From assembly GCF_019175385.1 (NCBI RefSeq), contig NC_083346.1:90898333-90962332 (forward strand): a stretch of 64,000 nt of DNA, read 5' to 3'. Below are positions 1-11,268 of the stretch, piece by piece (position 1 is the first letter of the stretch; each line of letters starts with the position of its first letter). This DNA comes from Lycium barbarum. Its lineage: Eukaryota; Streptophyta; Magnoliopsida; Solanales; Solanaceae. A program made the translations under genes and the position numbers. The notes under the pieces were generated by a model. That model ran no database searches. It worked only from the letters and a program-made list of their open reading frames with translations, and was not told the DNA's origin.

Positions 1-1
1 G

Positions 2-163
2 AGAGACGAAAAATATGAGGGTATGAAAGCTCAATTAGATTCATTACTTGCTTCGGGGGGATTCCCCCTTCTCTTGATGACGTTCGTAGCTCCAGGGGTC
101 GACCTCCCAATTCTCAATCTAGGTCATGACATCGAGAGATTTGTCAAGAACACTGACTTGTAG
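2..163 (+). pseudogene. Possible C-terminal end of a CACTA-encoded protein
   Basis: An open frame enters from the left window edge and stops with TAG at 161-163, about 53 codons. It starts charged (Arg-Asp-Glu-Lys-Tyr-Glu), then has a short hydrophobic stretch. I recognise no domain. The call rests on its position near the 3' end of a CACTA element, where such elements have the end of their second gene, and on the charged look of the stretch. It could equally be chance coding. Confidence 0.25.
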
Positions 164-467
164 ATGAGCCCACTAGTGGTGATGACGATGGGGAGCACGT
201 GTCAAACACACAACAGTGTGGTTGAATTTTAAGAATTTTACTAACTTATGAATTTTTTGGTCGATTTGTAAAAATGTAAAAGTGTTTGGTGGATGTTTGT
301 GAATGATGAAGTTGTTTGATGTTGTAGACTAACTTAATGTAGACAAGTTTAATGTTTTATGGATGTTTGTAAAGGTTGAAGTAGTTTAATGTCCTCTGTG
401 AATGTTTGAATTATGTTTTGATTAAACTTTGAAGTACATTCGAGTTGAATTTGATGTAGTGTGGGTT

Positions 468-2377
468 TGTAACGGCCCATTTGGTCAGTAAAGTGCTTTC
501 AACCCGTTTACCCCCGTTGACCCTTCCCCGAGCCCTATTAGCACGATTTTGACCCGTGAGGATAGACGACATGGTTCCCGATGTAATCGGGCGAGACTTA
601 TGATGACTTATGTGAAATAGAGCCTTAAAGTGAGAAACGGTTGATCGATAATTGACTTTTGGGTAAACAGACCTTTTTTGAAAATCCATCGATTTTGAGA
701 GGTCCGGAGGGTCGATTATGACTTAGTGGGTAAGTTCTCTAACATTGATTTCATTTATTTACCTTTCTTAAGCATGAATCCATGGTAAAAAAAATCTATA
801 GAACTTAAGGAAGAAGATGGGTTTTCACTTTTACTTCATTATTTGATATTTAGTCTTCCAATATGAGATTTGTTGATAGATTTGACTAATCTAAACAAGG
901 AATTTGAAAGTTAGGGTTTATACCTAAATTGGGGGTTTTGACTTGAATGATGAAATTGACCAATCCTCGAGCTAATTTAGCAATTGGAGTAGAATTGAAC
1001 TTCTAGAATGTTGGGTTACCTATTCCATCTTTAAAATACCCGTTTTACCCTTGTGGGGCCCATTTCCCCATTTTTCATAATTGTTTCTTATTTCTAACTT
1101 AGAATTTGACCATGGATAGACTTTGAGTACTTAGAGGCTCTCCGAAAAGGCAAGGAGCAGATTTGATTATTCGTGGCTCCAACTCGGTAGCCAGGTAGGT
1201 TACGGCTTACCTTCTGATTAGATTTGGATTAGCGAAGTATATGTAAATTTAGTTACTAGCGGAGAAAGCATGTTTCGCCTTCAGGTATGAAGTTGGGATG
1301 GATTACTTAGGTTTTTTATTTTTGACTTATTTGTGGGCTTGTTGCCTCTTTGTGATTTATTGACTTATTGCCAAGTGTGTGAAAATGGCCTTGTATTTAG
1401 TTGCCATATTGTGATTATGATACTGTTGTCTCTCATCATCTTGGCATTATTATGGATAAAGGAAAGAACTTGACTTAATGTTTATATTGTGATATGTGTC
1501 CATGTGTGGCACGATTGGTATTGATATGATTTCACTTAGCATTGATATTATGCACGGTACTCATCCTCATTATGCATGATACATTGATATGAGCTGGGAC
1601 TTGATACTGATGATGATGAGAGAGATGAGCGTCTGATGCCCGAGGTCTTTTTCGAGATCTTGAGAGTGGTACATGGACTTTTTTGGTCCCCCATGGGTCA
1701 TGACTATCGAGGCGTGGAGGTATTCTGTCCATAGCATGTGTGTACGGAGATTACATTTGGCTGATGCATTTCATTGCATTGCATATGGATTCATTACTAC
1801 ATTCAAATATTTCTTGGATTCTGACTTGATACTATTATACTTGAGTTATTGTTCTTGGATTGTGTTATGTTTGTACTTGATTGCGAGCATGTCTTTTCTT
1901 CAGTTTTTTTCTTTATATATGTTAGCTAATTGTTGTCGGCCTATGATACCTACCAGTACATTGTGTTTGTACTGGTACTATCTTGCTGCATTCTTTTCTG
2001 AGTGCAGAGTACGTGACGGACTCTACTTCCACTCCTCGTGACTGATTCCTGAGGCCCTGCTTTCAAGTATTTAGGGTGAGCATCTGACGAGCCGCTGCCC
2101 GGAGACTCATCTATCCTGTCTTTATATTCCTCCATTCAGACAGTTGCTTTGACTTACAGACTTGTATATTTAGACATTTACGTAGTTGCTCTGTAACGAG
2201 TCAGACCAATTCCTTGGGGATTATTTGTATTCCACACTTATCTTTATTTATGTTTCAGAATTCTATCTACTGTTTTATTTACTTTATTGTGGATCGAGTT
2301 AATAATTTAGGGACAGGTTCGCCTACCAAGGTGGAAAAGGGTAGGTGCCCGCACGACTTGTGGTTTAGGTCGTGACA
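468..2377 (+). mobile_element. Solo LTR of a Ty3/gypsy retrotransposon (TGTAACG family)
   Basis: The element starts TGTAACGGCC and ends CGTGACA. It is flanked by a perfect 5-bp duplication GGGTT (463-467 and 2378-2382), so this is a complete LTR of 1910 bp with no internal region: a solo LTR left by LTR-LTR recombination. It lies inside the CACTA element. Internal landmarks shared with the other gypsy LTRs here are a GGTAAGT block near 728, a GGTAGGTTACGG block near 1194, the GTCGGCCTATGATAC block at about 1935, and the end block with GTTCGCCTACCAAGGTGG. Compared with the LTR at 48606 it lacks about 540 bp, including the GC-rich segment. No protein is encoded. Confidence 0.92.
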
Positions 2378-2520
2378 GGGTTGTAGCATGTTATTATATG
2401 TGTTTGTTGGATTGTTGGCAGCTCTTTGAGCTGGTTTTGAAAAAATACAAAATTGTTTATGATTTTTTGTGGGTGACTAGCTGCAAAAGCAGCAAAATAC
2501 TGCCAATTTTCCTACAGAAA

Positions 2521-3054
2521 ACCGACTTCATGACTTCGGTTATCGTAATTTAATTTTCTAGATTTTAAAGAAACTGACATCCTGAGGTCGCTTCTGTTCA
2601 TATCATTTTCCAGATTTTAAAGTAACCGACCTCATGAAGTCAGTTCTGTTCATATCAGTTTCCAGATTTTAAAGAAACCGAACATATGAGGTCGATAAAT
2701 AAATTACATTTTGCAGAAATAGACCTCATGAAGTCGCTTCTTGATTATCATTATTCGTAAATTTATAGTTACCGAACTCATACGGTCGGTTTACATTAAA
2801 AAAAAATATATTAACGTAATTTCCCGACTACGTGTGGTCGATAAAGTTAAACAACAAAAAATATTTTGGACAATAACACAAAAATAAATAAACTAAATTT
2901 CAACATATCGACCACAGAGGTCAGTAACTTCTAAAAAATAAATGAAAACTAATATAACTTACTGACCTCAGGAGGTAGCTAAATATTTGCGACCTGCCCA
3001 TACCTGACCTACTTTTGAGGTCGCTTTTTTTTAAAAACTGACCTCATGAGGTCA
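2521..3054. repeat. CACTA subterminal palindromic repeats (about 11 copies)
   Basis: Imperfect copies of the palindrome ACCGACCTCATGAGGTCGGT recur every 40-60 bp, for example at 2521, 2626, 2677, 2771, 2824, 2908, 2962 and 3037. Some keep both arms (3037-3054, with centre CATG); others have decayed. Subterminal repeat arrays of this kind are the known binding sites for TNPA-type proteins in CACTA elements; the binding here is inferred. Confidence 0.8.
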
Positions 3055-3100
3055 AAAAAATAAATTTTTTGGGTCGATTTTCAGCAATTTTTTAGTAGTG

Positions 3101-3270
3101 AGAAGAAATGTTGTATAGTCTCTGGTTTAGCATTGATGCAGCATAGGCAGTCAACTGGCATATCAACAAACCTGCCAACAAAGTTATTAGTAAATGGTAA
3201 TTTTCTCTTAATAAGTCTCCAAGAAATAAAAGAGAATTTAAAAGGCATGTTGTTATGCCAAGCGTTAAAG
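3101..3270 (-). pseudogene. LINE reverse transcriptase C-terminus (zf-RVT region), fragment
   Basis: On the minus strand this stretch encodes the pattern W-H-N-N-M-P-F-K, then F-I-S-W-R, then K-L-P-F-T, C-x2-C and E-T-I-Q-H-F-F. That is the zinc-binding region found at the C-terminus of plant LINE reverse transcriptases. The upstream part of the same protein is at 10977-12868, separated by the gypsy LTR 3271-10971. If that LTR and one copy of its TAAAG duplication are left out, the frame runs straight from 10977 into this segment. At 3100/3101 the protein is cut by the CACTA element. Confidence 0.8.
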
Positions 3271-3781
3271 TGTAATGACCCGTTTTGTCGTTACCGTAAT
3301 TATTCCGTTTTTGCCCTCGCTGACCCATTCCTAAGTCTCATTAGAACTATTTTAACCCGAGGAGATAGTTGGTCTGACGTCCTAGGCATCGTTGTGGGCT
3401 TTAGAATGTTTTCTAGAAAAATTTGGCTTTAAACGAAAATCGTTTGACCGGGAGTTGACTTTTGTGTAAACGAACGTTTTCTGGAAATCCGTCGATTCCA
3501 AGAGGTTTGGATGACCATTTGTGATTGATTGGTGGGTTTGGTTCGGTTCCTAATGCACTCTGTTGCGTTTTGGGACTTGGGTTGGAAAATTGATATTTAG
3601 GCCGTCGGGAATTGACTTGGTCAAGGAAGCCTCCGCTGGAAAATCCGAGGCCACAGGTGTATTCGTAGCGTGTTTTTACATATGTGGGCATGTCGTGGTT
3701 TTCTGTATCGGGCCTCGGATGATTGTCGAATTTCGGAAGGAAATCATGAAACTTGGTTTTTGGTATTCTGGTGTTTGGTGT

Positions 3782-3936
3782 CCGCTGGGGCGGCACCAGC
3801 ACCACTGCAGCGGTACCGCTGTAGCGGTGGGATAATCGCTGCAGCGGCAGTGCGTATTTTGGCCAGGACCGCCGTAGCGGTCTGCACAGCCGCTGGGGCG
3901 GTACCGCTGGGGCGACTATTTGACCGCTGTAGCGGT
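3782..3936. repeat. Cluster of CCGCTGTAGCGG-type palindromes
   Basis: Several copies of ACCGCTGTAGCGGT and close variants (GCTGGGGC, GCCGTAGC centres) lie within 155 bp, for example at 3923-3936 and just before 3830. Each has six-base arms able to pair. Equivalent clusters occur at 21836-22077 and 29407-29610 in a different gypsy LTR. Function unknown. Confidence 0.75.
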
Positions 3937-4933
3937 GTTGACTGAGACTGACCCTACTTTATAAGTTTGAGACCCAAAAACCCTATTCATTAGTCTATTT
4001 TCGTTGGAGAGCTTTGTGGAGGCGAATTTTAGGGTTTCCAATGTTATACCCTATTTTAACCGGGGTTAAAATAGTTTACAACATTCCGGTAATTCCGCGG
4101 TTGATTAAAGTTAGGGAGTCGCCACCTAATTATTTATGGTGAATTAGGACACCTAAAGTTCATTAAAGTTATTTTTAAAGTTAACTCCGTTTTAAGAGTC
4201 TGTGAAACCAAATGATTCTAGGTACGGGTTCAACTAATTTTAAGGGAAGGTATTAGGCATCCTTTAAATTCCATTAATAATAGTTAACCGACCGGACTTA
4301 TGTTAATTAATTAAGGTTAAAGATGCAAATATAGCATTTAAAATTTAGAAAAATGGTTTATAAATGTTATTAATGTTTTGAAGGAAAATGTAGTAATATT
4401 ATTAAAATAAGATTTGTAAAAAATATAATAATTTGCATGAAAGAAGGTTCTAAATACTATTTAAAAGTAAGACTTATGAAAGACTATAGTTCAAGATAGA
4501 TTATGTAAAGGTTGTTTTAGCAAATACATGTTTCAAGTGTTGAAAAAGAGCTAAAGTGAAGAAGTTATCCACAGAACTAGTTTGCCTTTTTATTTCTCAA
4601 AATAAGCTAACGTTAGTATAAAATTTGTGACGTTTCAAATTTCTAAGATAGTAAGAGTGAATCTTGATTCTTTCAACTCAAAATATATAGTCATGCTATT
4701 TTGAAAATCAATTATTCTAATAAATATTATAGATAACTATAAATAATTTTAACATAAAAAGGGGAATGAAACCTATGAACTAATTGTTAGTTTCTCTTTT
4801 AAATTAACTACCCATCATACTAAAACTAACCCACTAATTCCACTAAGGTTCATTCTAGCTAAGAAAACAAATCAAGTAAAATATTAGTTGTACAATACAA
4901 CTTAAATGCACAACATAAGGAGCAAATAAAATT

Positions 4934-5105
4934 AAATGGGCTCAGCCCATTTTTTGGAACTGTTGTGGTCTGTTTACTGTTGGGCTTCGGCCCAGCAACT
5001 TGAATATATTGCTGCGGATGGTTGATGGGGCTGACTCGAGAAGAGAGTTTTGTTGGGCCTTGGCCCAACACCGAATGCGGAAGATAACGAGTCCCTTGGA
5101 CTCGT
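4934..5105 (-). promoter_or_regulatory. Three-palindrome module of the Tat-like LTR (old copy)
   Basis: Three perfect inverted repeats lie here: AAATGGGC/GCCCATTT (4934-4952, loop TCA), GTTGGGCC/GGCCCAAC (5052-5069, loop TT) and ACGAGTCC/GGACTCGT (5087-5105, loop CTT). On the minus strand they come in the same order as in the young element at 53395-53572. The middle stem differs from the young one by a T-A to C-G swap in a paired position. Arms are conserved while loops partly vary. Role unknown; RNA or DNA hairpins and protein binding are both possible. Confidence 0.7.
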
Positions 5106-7074
5106 ATGCGAGATAATCATGCATAAAAATGAAAAGAGAAGGATTAGTACAGTGATATGAGTCTTTTATAACACCAAAAAAAAAAAAAAACTAGTAAACA
5201 AAGTAAAGCACCATTATCATTCAATTCACATCTACATGTAAGTCCAAGGAAGACATTGCACATATATATATGATTAAGACGAGAACAATCAGTTTAACTT
5301 CTACCCAAACACGACAAATGAGTAATCACATATTCTATGCCTTTTTGGAAATCGCCTTTAATTTTAATAAATGATGTCATTTTCTATAAAAAGGTCCCTA
5401 AGTACACCAGGTAAGAAAAAAGAATTAAATATGATCCTTTAATAGCTAAACTGTCAATGCAGAACCATGTCTCGGACCTAGTAAACCCAGCGATCAAAAG
5501 AGAAACAATTTGAGGATCAACTTCCTTGATTTCTAAACACGATCGGTAACTTATCTAATGAGCCAAGGATAACTGAATGTTCTCACTTTGCCAAACATCT
5601 TGAAATCATCACGAGAAGTGTCACAGTTGTACTTTATAGCTAACATCCCACATAATATATATTTAATTAGAGATATACTTCCTCTAACAGGGGAGACCAA
5701 ACAGGGACTCAACACTTGGTATGAATGTATTCGGAAAACATCTATGGACATACTATAGCAAAAGAAACTCAGTTCACGGGACTCTCAAATAAAATACATA
5801 CTGGCATTCCTACAGAAATCATTTTTAAGACAAAAAAAATGCAGGAGAGGACACCTGAACAGTTCCTGCGTACACCATTTAGAATCAGACCCAATTTTAG
5901 GCTAAAGAAAGGTACTTATCTATCTGAAAGGTAAAAAGGATATAGGATTTCTGTAAAAACAGATTCATTTACATATGAAAAACAGAGCCTACACGTGATT
6001 TTTTTATGCAAATGTAGTGTCTTAAACCGAAAAGGGGGAAAGTCAATACATAATGTGATGAAGAGTAAACTTAATGAAAGATCTCATCCTAACATTCAAT
6101 CTCACAATCATCCTCAAACAAATGCTCCAGAATTCGATTTAACAGATCAGCGAAGGGGAAACACAGCAAAGAATTCATGATTCGGAATCCATCTGTTGTA
6201 TACTCACATTCAATCTTCTAGTTAAAGTCTCTATAACATACAATCTCAAAAGCCTGTCCATTGCAATGCATCATAATGACCAAAGCCATGATATAGGACC
6301 TCAATGGGACTGTTCTTAACATATTCCTGCCCTTTTATACTTCACCTTCTTTTTAAGAAAACAATCCTTTCCCAATCGTCTCAACATATACACAAATAAG
6401 GTTTTATCCAAGATGATCTACGAATAGACACACAAAAACCAGTAGCTACCTCAACATAACTACAGTTCAACTACATAACAATGTACACTTTATTATCACA
6501 TCAAGCTTACAAGAGAAACATTCATATTTTTTCAGATATTCAGAATACCCCGAGTGATCATATTACGCATTTAAAAATCAAACGCACATTTCTCGGCCCA
6601 CATGTTTTTAAACACTACTCCAAACCATAATTTCTCTAAAACGAAACAAGAAAAAGAGGCTTGTTAACCTTATTTGTCTAATGCCAGCAACTGAAACATG
6701 ATAGGGGAATCAACATACAATACGAAAATCTGAACATCCTCATTTACACCAAATAAACCAAGACAACCAATGCCAAACTAATGCAGAACTGGAACGAACA
6801 TAGAAAATGCCAACGATAGGAAAATTACCTTTTAATGGTGCAGTGAACGGGGTGTCGAGGGTCTCGAATCTACTTTCGTATTGATAGATTCGAAACTCAC
6901 ACAAATGAATTCGAAAATCTTCGTTGTGGCCAAAGTCCACCAAGACAGAATGAACGTTTACCAGTCTTAAAGTTATAATGGTAATCAAAAAAATGAAAGT
7001 CGTAAAATGCTAAGGATTTCTGGGTGGTTCTTGCTATCAGAAAAACTCCCCCCTTTCGGCTGAGAACTTAGACC

Positions 7075-7103
7075 ATATTTATAGGTGATAAAGGCTAGGG
7101 TTT
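7075..7103 (-). promoter_or_regulatory. Telobox plus TATA box of the old Tat-like LTR
   Basis: On the minus strand AAACCCTAG (7103-7095) lies about ten bases upstream of TATAAATATGG (ending near 7075). The 3' LTR of the young element has the same arrangement at 61882-61909. Upstream of it, at about 7560-7715, the plus strand shows five TGGGCT motifs. This looks like the LTR's own promoter. Confidence 0.6.
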
Positions 7104-9334
7104 TCGTTTTCAAGAGCGGGAACTTAAAATCGAAAATCAAAGTCGAATCAAAGCCCGTTCTAATCAGAATGTTGAGACCTTACTCGAAATTGTTCGACCT
7201 TCCCTGGTCTGTGAAGATTTTCGTGTGTTTTGAAGCAAGATGGGTAGAGTCTTTCCTGTCAACGTCAGAAAGCTCAGTAAAAGCAAACATAGGGACAATT
7301 CGTATATGGAAATGGGTAGACAAAGGCTTTCATGGCTGAAGGGCTACTGCGATTTTACTAAAATGGAGGGGAGAGAAAGTAGGAGAGAGAGAGGGCAGAG
7401 GGTATTGCATAAAAATAGGCCTGTTCGAATCTGCCATTGTTGAGAGAGGTGTGGATCTTTGTTCAAAGAGGAAAGGGGCGAGGGAGACGATGATGTGCGA
7501 CTGTGAAGGGAAAAGAAAAGAACCCTATGTTTTCATTCTTTTTGGAATGGACCGGGTCGGGTAAGCGGGTAATGGGCTGGATAACGGACTGGTGAGTTGG
7601 AAAATATGGGCTGGTCGTGTAGTTGGGCTGGTAGGATCCGAAAAAATATTTGTTTGATTGGGCTTGGATTTGGCTGAATTTCAGGCCCTTTTCTCCTTCA
7701 ATTTAATTCCTTTTGGGCTTCTTGGTGATTAACTTCTACAACTTCTAAGTTATTAACTTACATATATATAATGATGATAGTTAGTGATTAATATGTAGAA
7801 AATAAAGGACCTAATAAAGTATTAACTTATAATTAATTTAGCGAGTACGAATCTGAAAATGAGATGCTGAAGAACTATAAAAATTTGTGATAAATTAATG
7901 CTAGTAATATTGAAAGTAACGATATTAAAGGTAGTAGAAAATAAAAATAGTAGTGAAAAAAAAGTATTTAGTTCGTTAATAATTTTAGAAGCCTAAGGAA
8001 ATAAATTGAAAAGGAGGGACGAAATTGGGTGTCAACATCCAAGAGGATTCTTCATGAAGGTAACTCCTCTAACTTGTTATTGGTTCTTTAACCTCTCTTA
8101 ATCCTTAGAATCACCTAGAATCTAATGGGTCTTTAAATGGGTTTCTTGAGTTGAGTTCTAAAATCAATTTGGCTTCCTAGAGTCTTCATAAATAGTAAGA
8201 TTAATGTTGAATATGCTTGAGAACGTTGTGAATGGACTAGCTAGATTCATATTTTTCCATAAAAGCTTGAGATTAAAAGAAGGGTTTTATGGGTTTTCTT
8301 CCTAATGGGTTCTTGGCTTTAGAATCCTGTATCATTGGTTGGGTTAGCTTCATTAAGCATGGATTTGACGATTATAAACCTTATAAACATGTTTCTTCCA
8401 TTTTTAGAGGTAAGATTGTGGGATTAAAGTTAGGGTTCTTAGACCCAAATTTGGAGGGGTTTATAATAATGATGATTTTAAGAATTAATTGAGTATTCCT
8501 ATGATTAAAGTAATGGGTTTTGACCTTTTGGTATTAAATTTGGTATTTTGATCATAAAATTCCCGTTTGGCCCTGGGGACCCGTTTTTCCTAAATTAAGG
8601 GTTGGAGTTTGACCCGAATAGAAAGTAGCCAATATGGGTATCATTATTCACTGTTTCTTACATAGAATTCATATGTGATAGAGTTTGCTTGTTTGGAGAC
8701 GCTTCGAAAGACGAAACAAGATGTGGGTTCGTGGCACCTATTCGGCTGCCAGGTACATTATGGCTTTCCTTTTCGGTAGACTCCGGTTAGTTTCCCATAT
8801 TCGTGTATTAGCAGGAACGGAGAATCCATGTATAGAAATTGAAGATTTGGGATGGAATCCTAAGATGGTATTAATGTGTGATTGTGTGTTCGGGCTTGTG
8901 GCCTGTTGATTATTTAGGATGTATGATGTGGCCTTCCTGAAAATTGGTGGATGTTATGTGACTTAGGAGTAGCGGGTGATACTTATTTCTATGTCTAATG
9001 ATGAGAATTCCCGTAATATGTGATTAATTATGTTATGCTATCAATAGTGAATCTAGTTGATAAATGGACGGATAAAATGCACCAATAATTGTGACTGAGT
9101 TCTAGATTGAGTTGTGAAGAATGATTGTGAGTGTAGCATGAGATTACCTGTTCTAAGCTAATAGGCTGATCTAGGGAAGTGGTAAGAATGTATATCAATT
9201 TGGTTAACCTGTTGCGTGTTGGGAATTAGCCACCCCGCTGTGGTGTGATTTGATTGTTCTATTGTGCCGGCTTGATGCCATGAGTTGTTGATAAATATTG
9301 GATTCTGTTATCGTCTTGATTACGATATTGTTAG

Positions 9335-9575
9335 CATACTCACTGTTGGAATTTGTGATTCAAATATATTGTTGGCATACCCACTGTTGGTATTTGTGAT
9401 TCAGATATATTATTGGCATACCCACTGCCGGTATTTGTAATTCGGCTATATTGATGGCATACCCACTGTTGGTATTTGTGATTCAGATATATTATTTGCA
9501 TACCCACTGTTGGTATTTGTGATTCGGACATATTGTTGGCGTACCCGATTGTTGGTACTTGTGATATTGAGCATG
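9335..9575. repeat. 41-bp tandem repeat inside the gypsy LTR, about 6 copies
   Basis: Units begin CATACCCACTGTTGGTATTT at 9335, 9376, 9417, 9458, 9499 and 9540, so the period is exactly 41 bp, with point differences between units. It gives a chance open frame on the minus strand with a repeated peptide, which I do not regard as a gene. A second, looser duplication (period about 84 bp, ACTTGAGTGACATGAGAGTC) follows at 9675-9870. Confidence 0.9.
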
Positions 9576-10976
9576 ATTATTGAAGTGATCATGCATTGCA
9601 CACACTCTCATTTTCATGATACACTGTTGAGATATTGATGACATTTGATGAAACACTTGATTAGCTGGCTTAGTTTTACTTGAGTGACGTGAGAGTCTGA
9701 TGTCTGATGTTCATCCCGGAATCGTTGATTGAGTGAAACTAATACTTGATAAAAATCTTTTACTTGAGTGACATGAGAGTCCAATGTCCGATTTTCATCC
9801 CGGAATCGTTGATTGCATGACCGATATCCGATGTTAGTTCCGGAATCATTGATAGTGCATGGACTCCGAGGGTCCCCCAGGGTGGTACCGGTGAGAATCC
9901 TCCGTGGGAAAAGATCCGGGGTCCCGTCTGTGTGTTGGGAAAAGATCCGGGACGGGTGGCACTTAGACTTCGCGAGTCACACTGGGTTGTGCTACCGAGA
10001 CGTCGATATTTTCGTCCGGAGTACATATGTACACAACATTTGCATGGCATTGCATTGCATTTATACATCATTGCATTACATTATGGCTTATATTGTGATG
10101 ATCTGGTGTTTTACTTGTGATGTTGGATTTGGATTGGATATAATCAGACTTGGCTTGTTTGGGGATTAGACGCTCTACATTAGGTGATGACGAGTACCTG
10201 GACTCGATTACATTGATTTATATTCATCAATTTGTACTGTTGAATTATCCCAGAGAACCCTCCGTAGAATCAGTTACTTGATTTGTTTCTAAGTGATGTA
10301 GGATAAAGGGTGTTATAACGATGAGTTGATTCCTAGACTAAAAGGAACGATCTAATGATTTATGTATTGGGAAATTGCACTTGTGAGATTTGACTTGTAG
10401 TTATTAGAGAGCAGTGGTGATTTAAGGGTACTGATGTTATGCTGTGCAGTTGATGGACGTATGACTTGATTTAGTGATTATCATGGTTGTTTGTGAATTA
10501 TTTTACTAATATGCGTTACTAACCATTGTCGGCCTATGATACTTACTCAGTACGCGAGGATTGTACTGATATTGCACTTGCTACACCCTTTTTGGGGTGT
10601 AGATCGTTTCAGGTGGTTGATGTTGATATGAAGCGGAATTATGCAGTGCTTATCTAGAAGGCCTCCTCCCACTTCATTTTGGGACGGAGGTTGAGTCTTA
10701 GAATGTAGCGGTAATCTGAAATCATTAGTCGCTCTTGTACTAGTCTAGACCAGGTCATGGGAAGTTGGATCGAGTCTGTATTTATTATATCGTTGTAATT
10801 ATATTAAATCTTGAGTTTATTGAATATATTATGAAGTTTCCGCGGTATTTCTAAGTATCTATTGGTTTAAATGAATCATCTTTATTTAATTAATATGTTA
10901 TTCGATAAGAGGGTTCGCCTACCAAGGTGGGAAAGGTAGATGCCCGCATGGTCCTAAAATGGGTCGTGGCATAAAG

Positions 10977-11257
10977 GCTAAATCATCCTTCTGTCTATGA
11001 ACTCTGATCTCATTCTAATCATCATTGTTGGAGAAGATTCCATCTGTTGTTGGTTCCCAAATAAGGAAGTCATCTTTCAAGTTGGATCCAATCTTGATGG
11101 TGCCAATGTGTTGACACAACCATTCAGGCAGAATATCACTCAATTGTTGAATATCCCATTCATTATTGTTAATGAAAGTTCCAACTTTGGTGCTGCTTGA
11201 GTGCACATAATCTGGACAATATGTAGCAATAGCACCATAACCAGTCCAATTATACAA
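10977..11257 (-). pseudogene. LINE reverse transcriptase C-terminal segment up to the gypsy insertion
   Basis: This stretch encodes D-F-L-I-W-E-P-T-T-D-G-I-F-S, the W-x-P-x-x-x-G-x-F-S block that precedes the zf-RVT region in plant LINEs. A stop follows at about 11012, but the same frame then runs to 10977 and continues at 3270 on the other side of the gypsy LTR, into the W-H-N-N-M-P-F block. This continuity supports the insertion boundaries at both ends. Confidence 0.75.
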
Positions 11258-11268
11258 CCAAAACTACA

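Larger units (their letters stand above)
1..3100 (+). mobile_element. CACTA (En/Spm-type) DNA transposon, 3' part
   Basis: The right end at 3071-3100 reads, in reverse complement, CACTACTAAAAAATTGCTGA and onward. This is the CACTA signature of this superfamily's terminal inverted repeat. The 550 bases inside it carry about eleven imperfect palindromic subterminal repeats, also typical of CACTA elements, where they bind the element's own protein. The left end lies outside the window, so length and the 3-bp target duplication cannot be checked. The element is interrupted by a solo LTR at 468-2377. It sits in a LINE whose minus-strand frame resumes at 3101. Plus orientation is assumed from the position of a possible transposase tail at the far left. 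Confidence 0.8.
4042..8037 (-). mobile_element. Solo LTR of a Tat/Ogre-like retrotransposon, minus orientation
   Basis: On the plus strand it starts TGTTATACCC and ends GGGTGTCAACA, with perfect TCCAA duplications at 4037-4041 and 8038-8042. Read on the minus strand it begins TGTTGACACCC and ends GGGTATAACA. These are the same ends as the LTRs at 50611-54428 and 60969 onward, and the length is similar (3996 against 3818 bp). It contains no gag or pol frame. A telobox and TATA box are at about 7075-7103, and three palindromes are at 4934-5105 in the same order as in the young copy. It was inserted into the gypsy LTR 3271-10971 after that LTR had arrived. Confidence 0.9.
3271..10971 (+). mobile_element. 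Solo gypsy LTR (TGTAATGACCC family), about 3.7 kb without its nested insert
   Basis: It starts TGTAATGACC, ends GGTCGTGGCA and has perfect TAAAG duplications at 3266-3270 and 10972-10976. A 3996-bp element with its own duplication is nested at 4042-8037, so the host LTR is 3271-4041 plus 8043-10971. No gag or pol reading frame is present, hence a solo LTR. The last two bases before the terminal CA have drifted (GTGGCA, against GTGACA in related LTRs). It carries a GC-palindrome cluster (3782-3936), a 41-bp tandem repeat (9335-9575), the GTCGGCCTATGATAC island with a perfect stem (10547-10569) and the usual end block at 10915-10950. Confidence 0.9.

Noticed and set aside
1673..2041. A 122-codon hydrophobic frame
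   Set aside because: It lies wholly in a solo LTR and ends in the conserved LTR end region; no relative is recognised.
5551..6988. Several short frames of 60-82 codons
   Set aside because: They fall within the solo Tat-like LTR 4042-8037 and show no motif or shared frame with the young LTR.
9335..9575. CRISPR-like regular repeats
   Set aside because: The units are contiguous 41-bp tandem repeats without unique spacers, inside a plant LTR.
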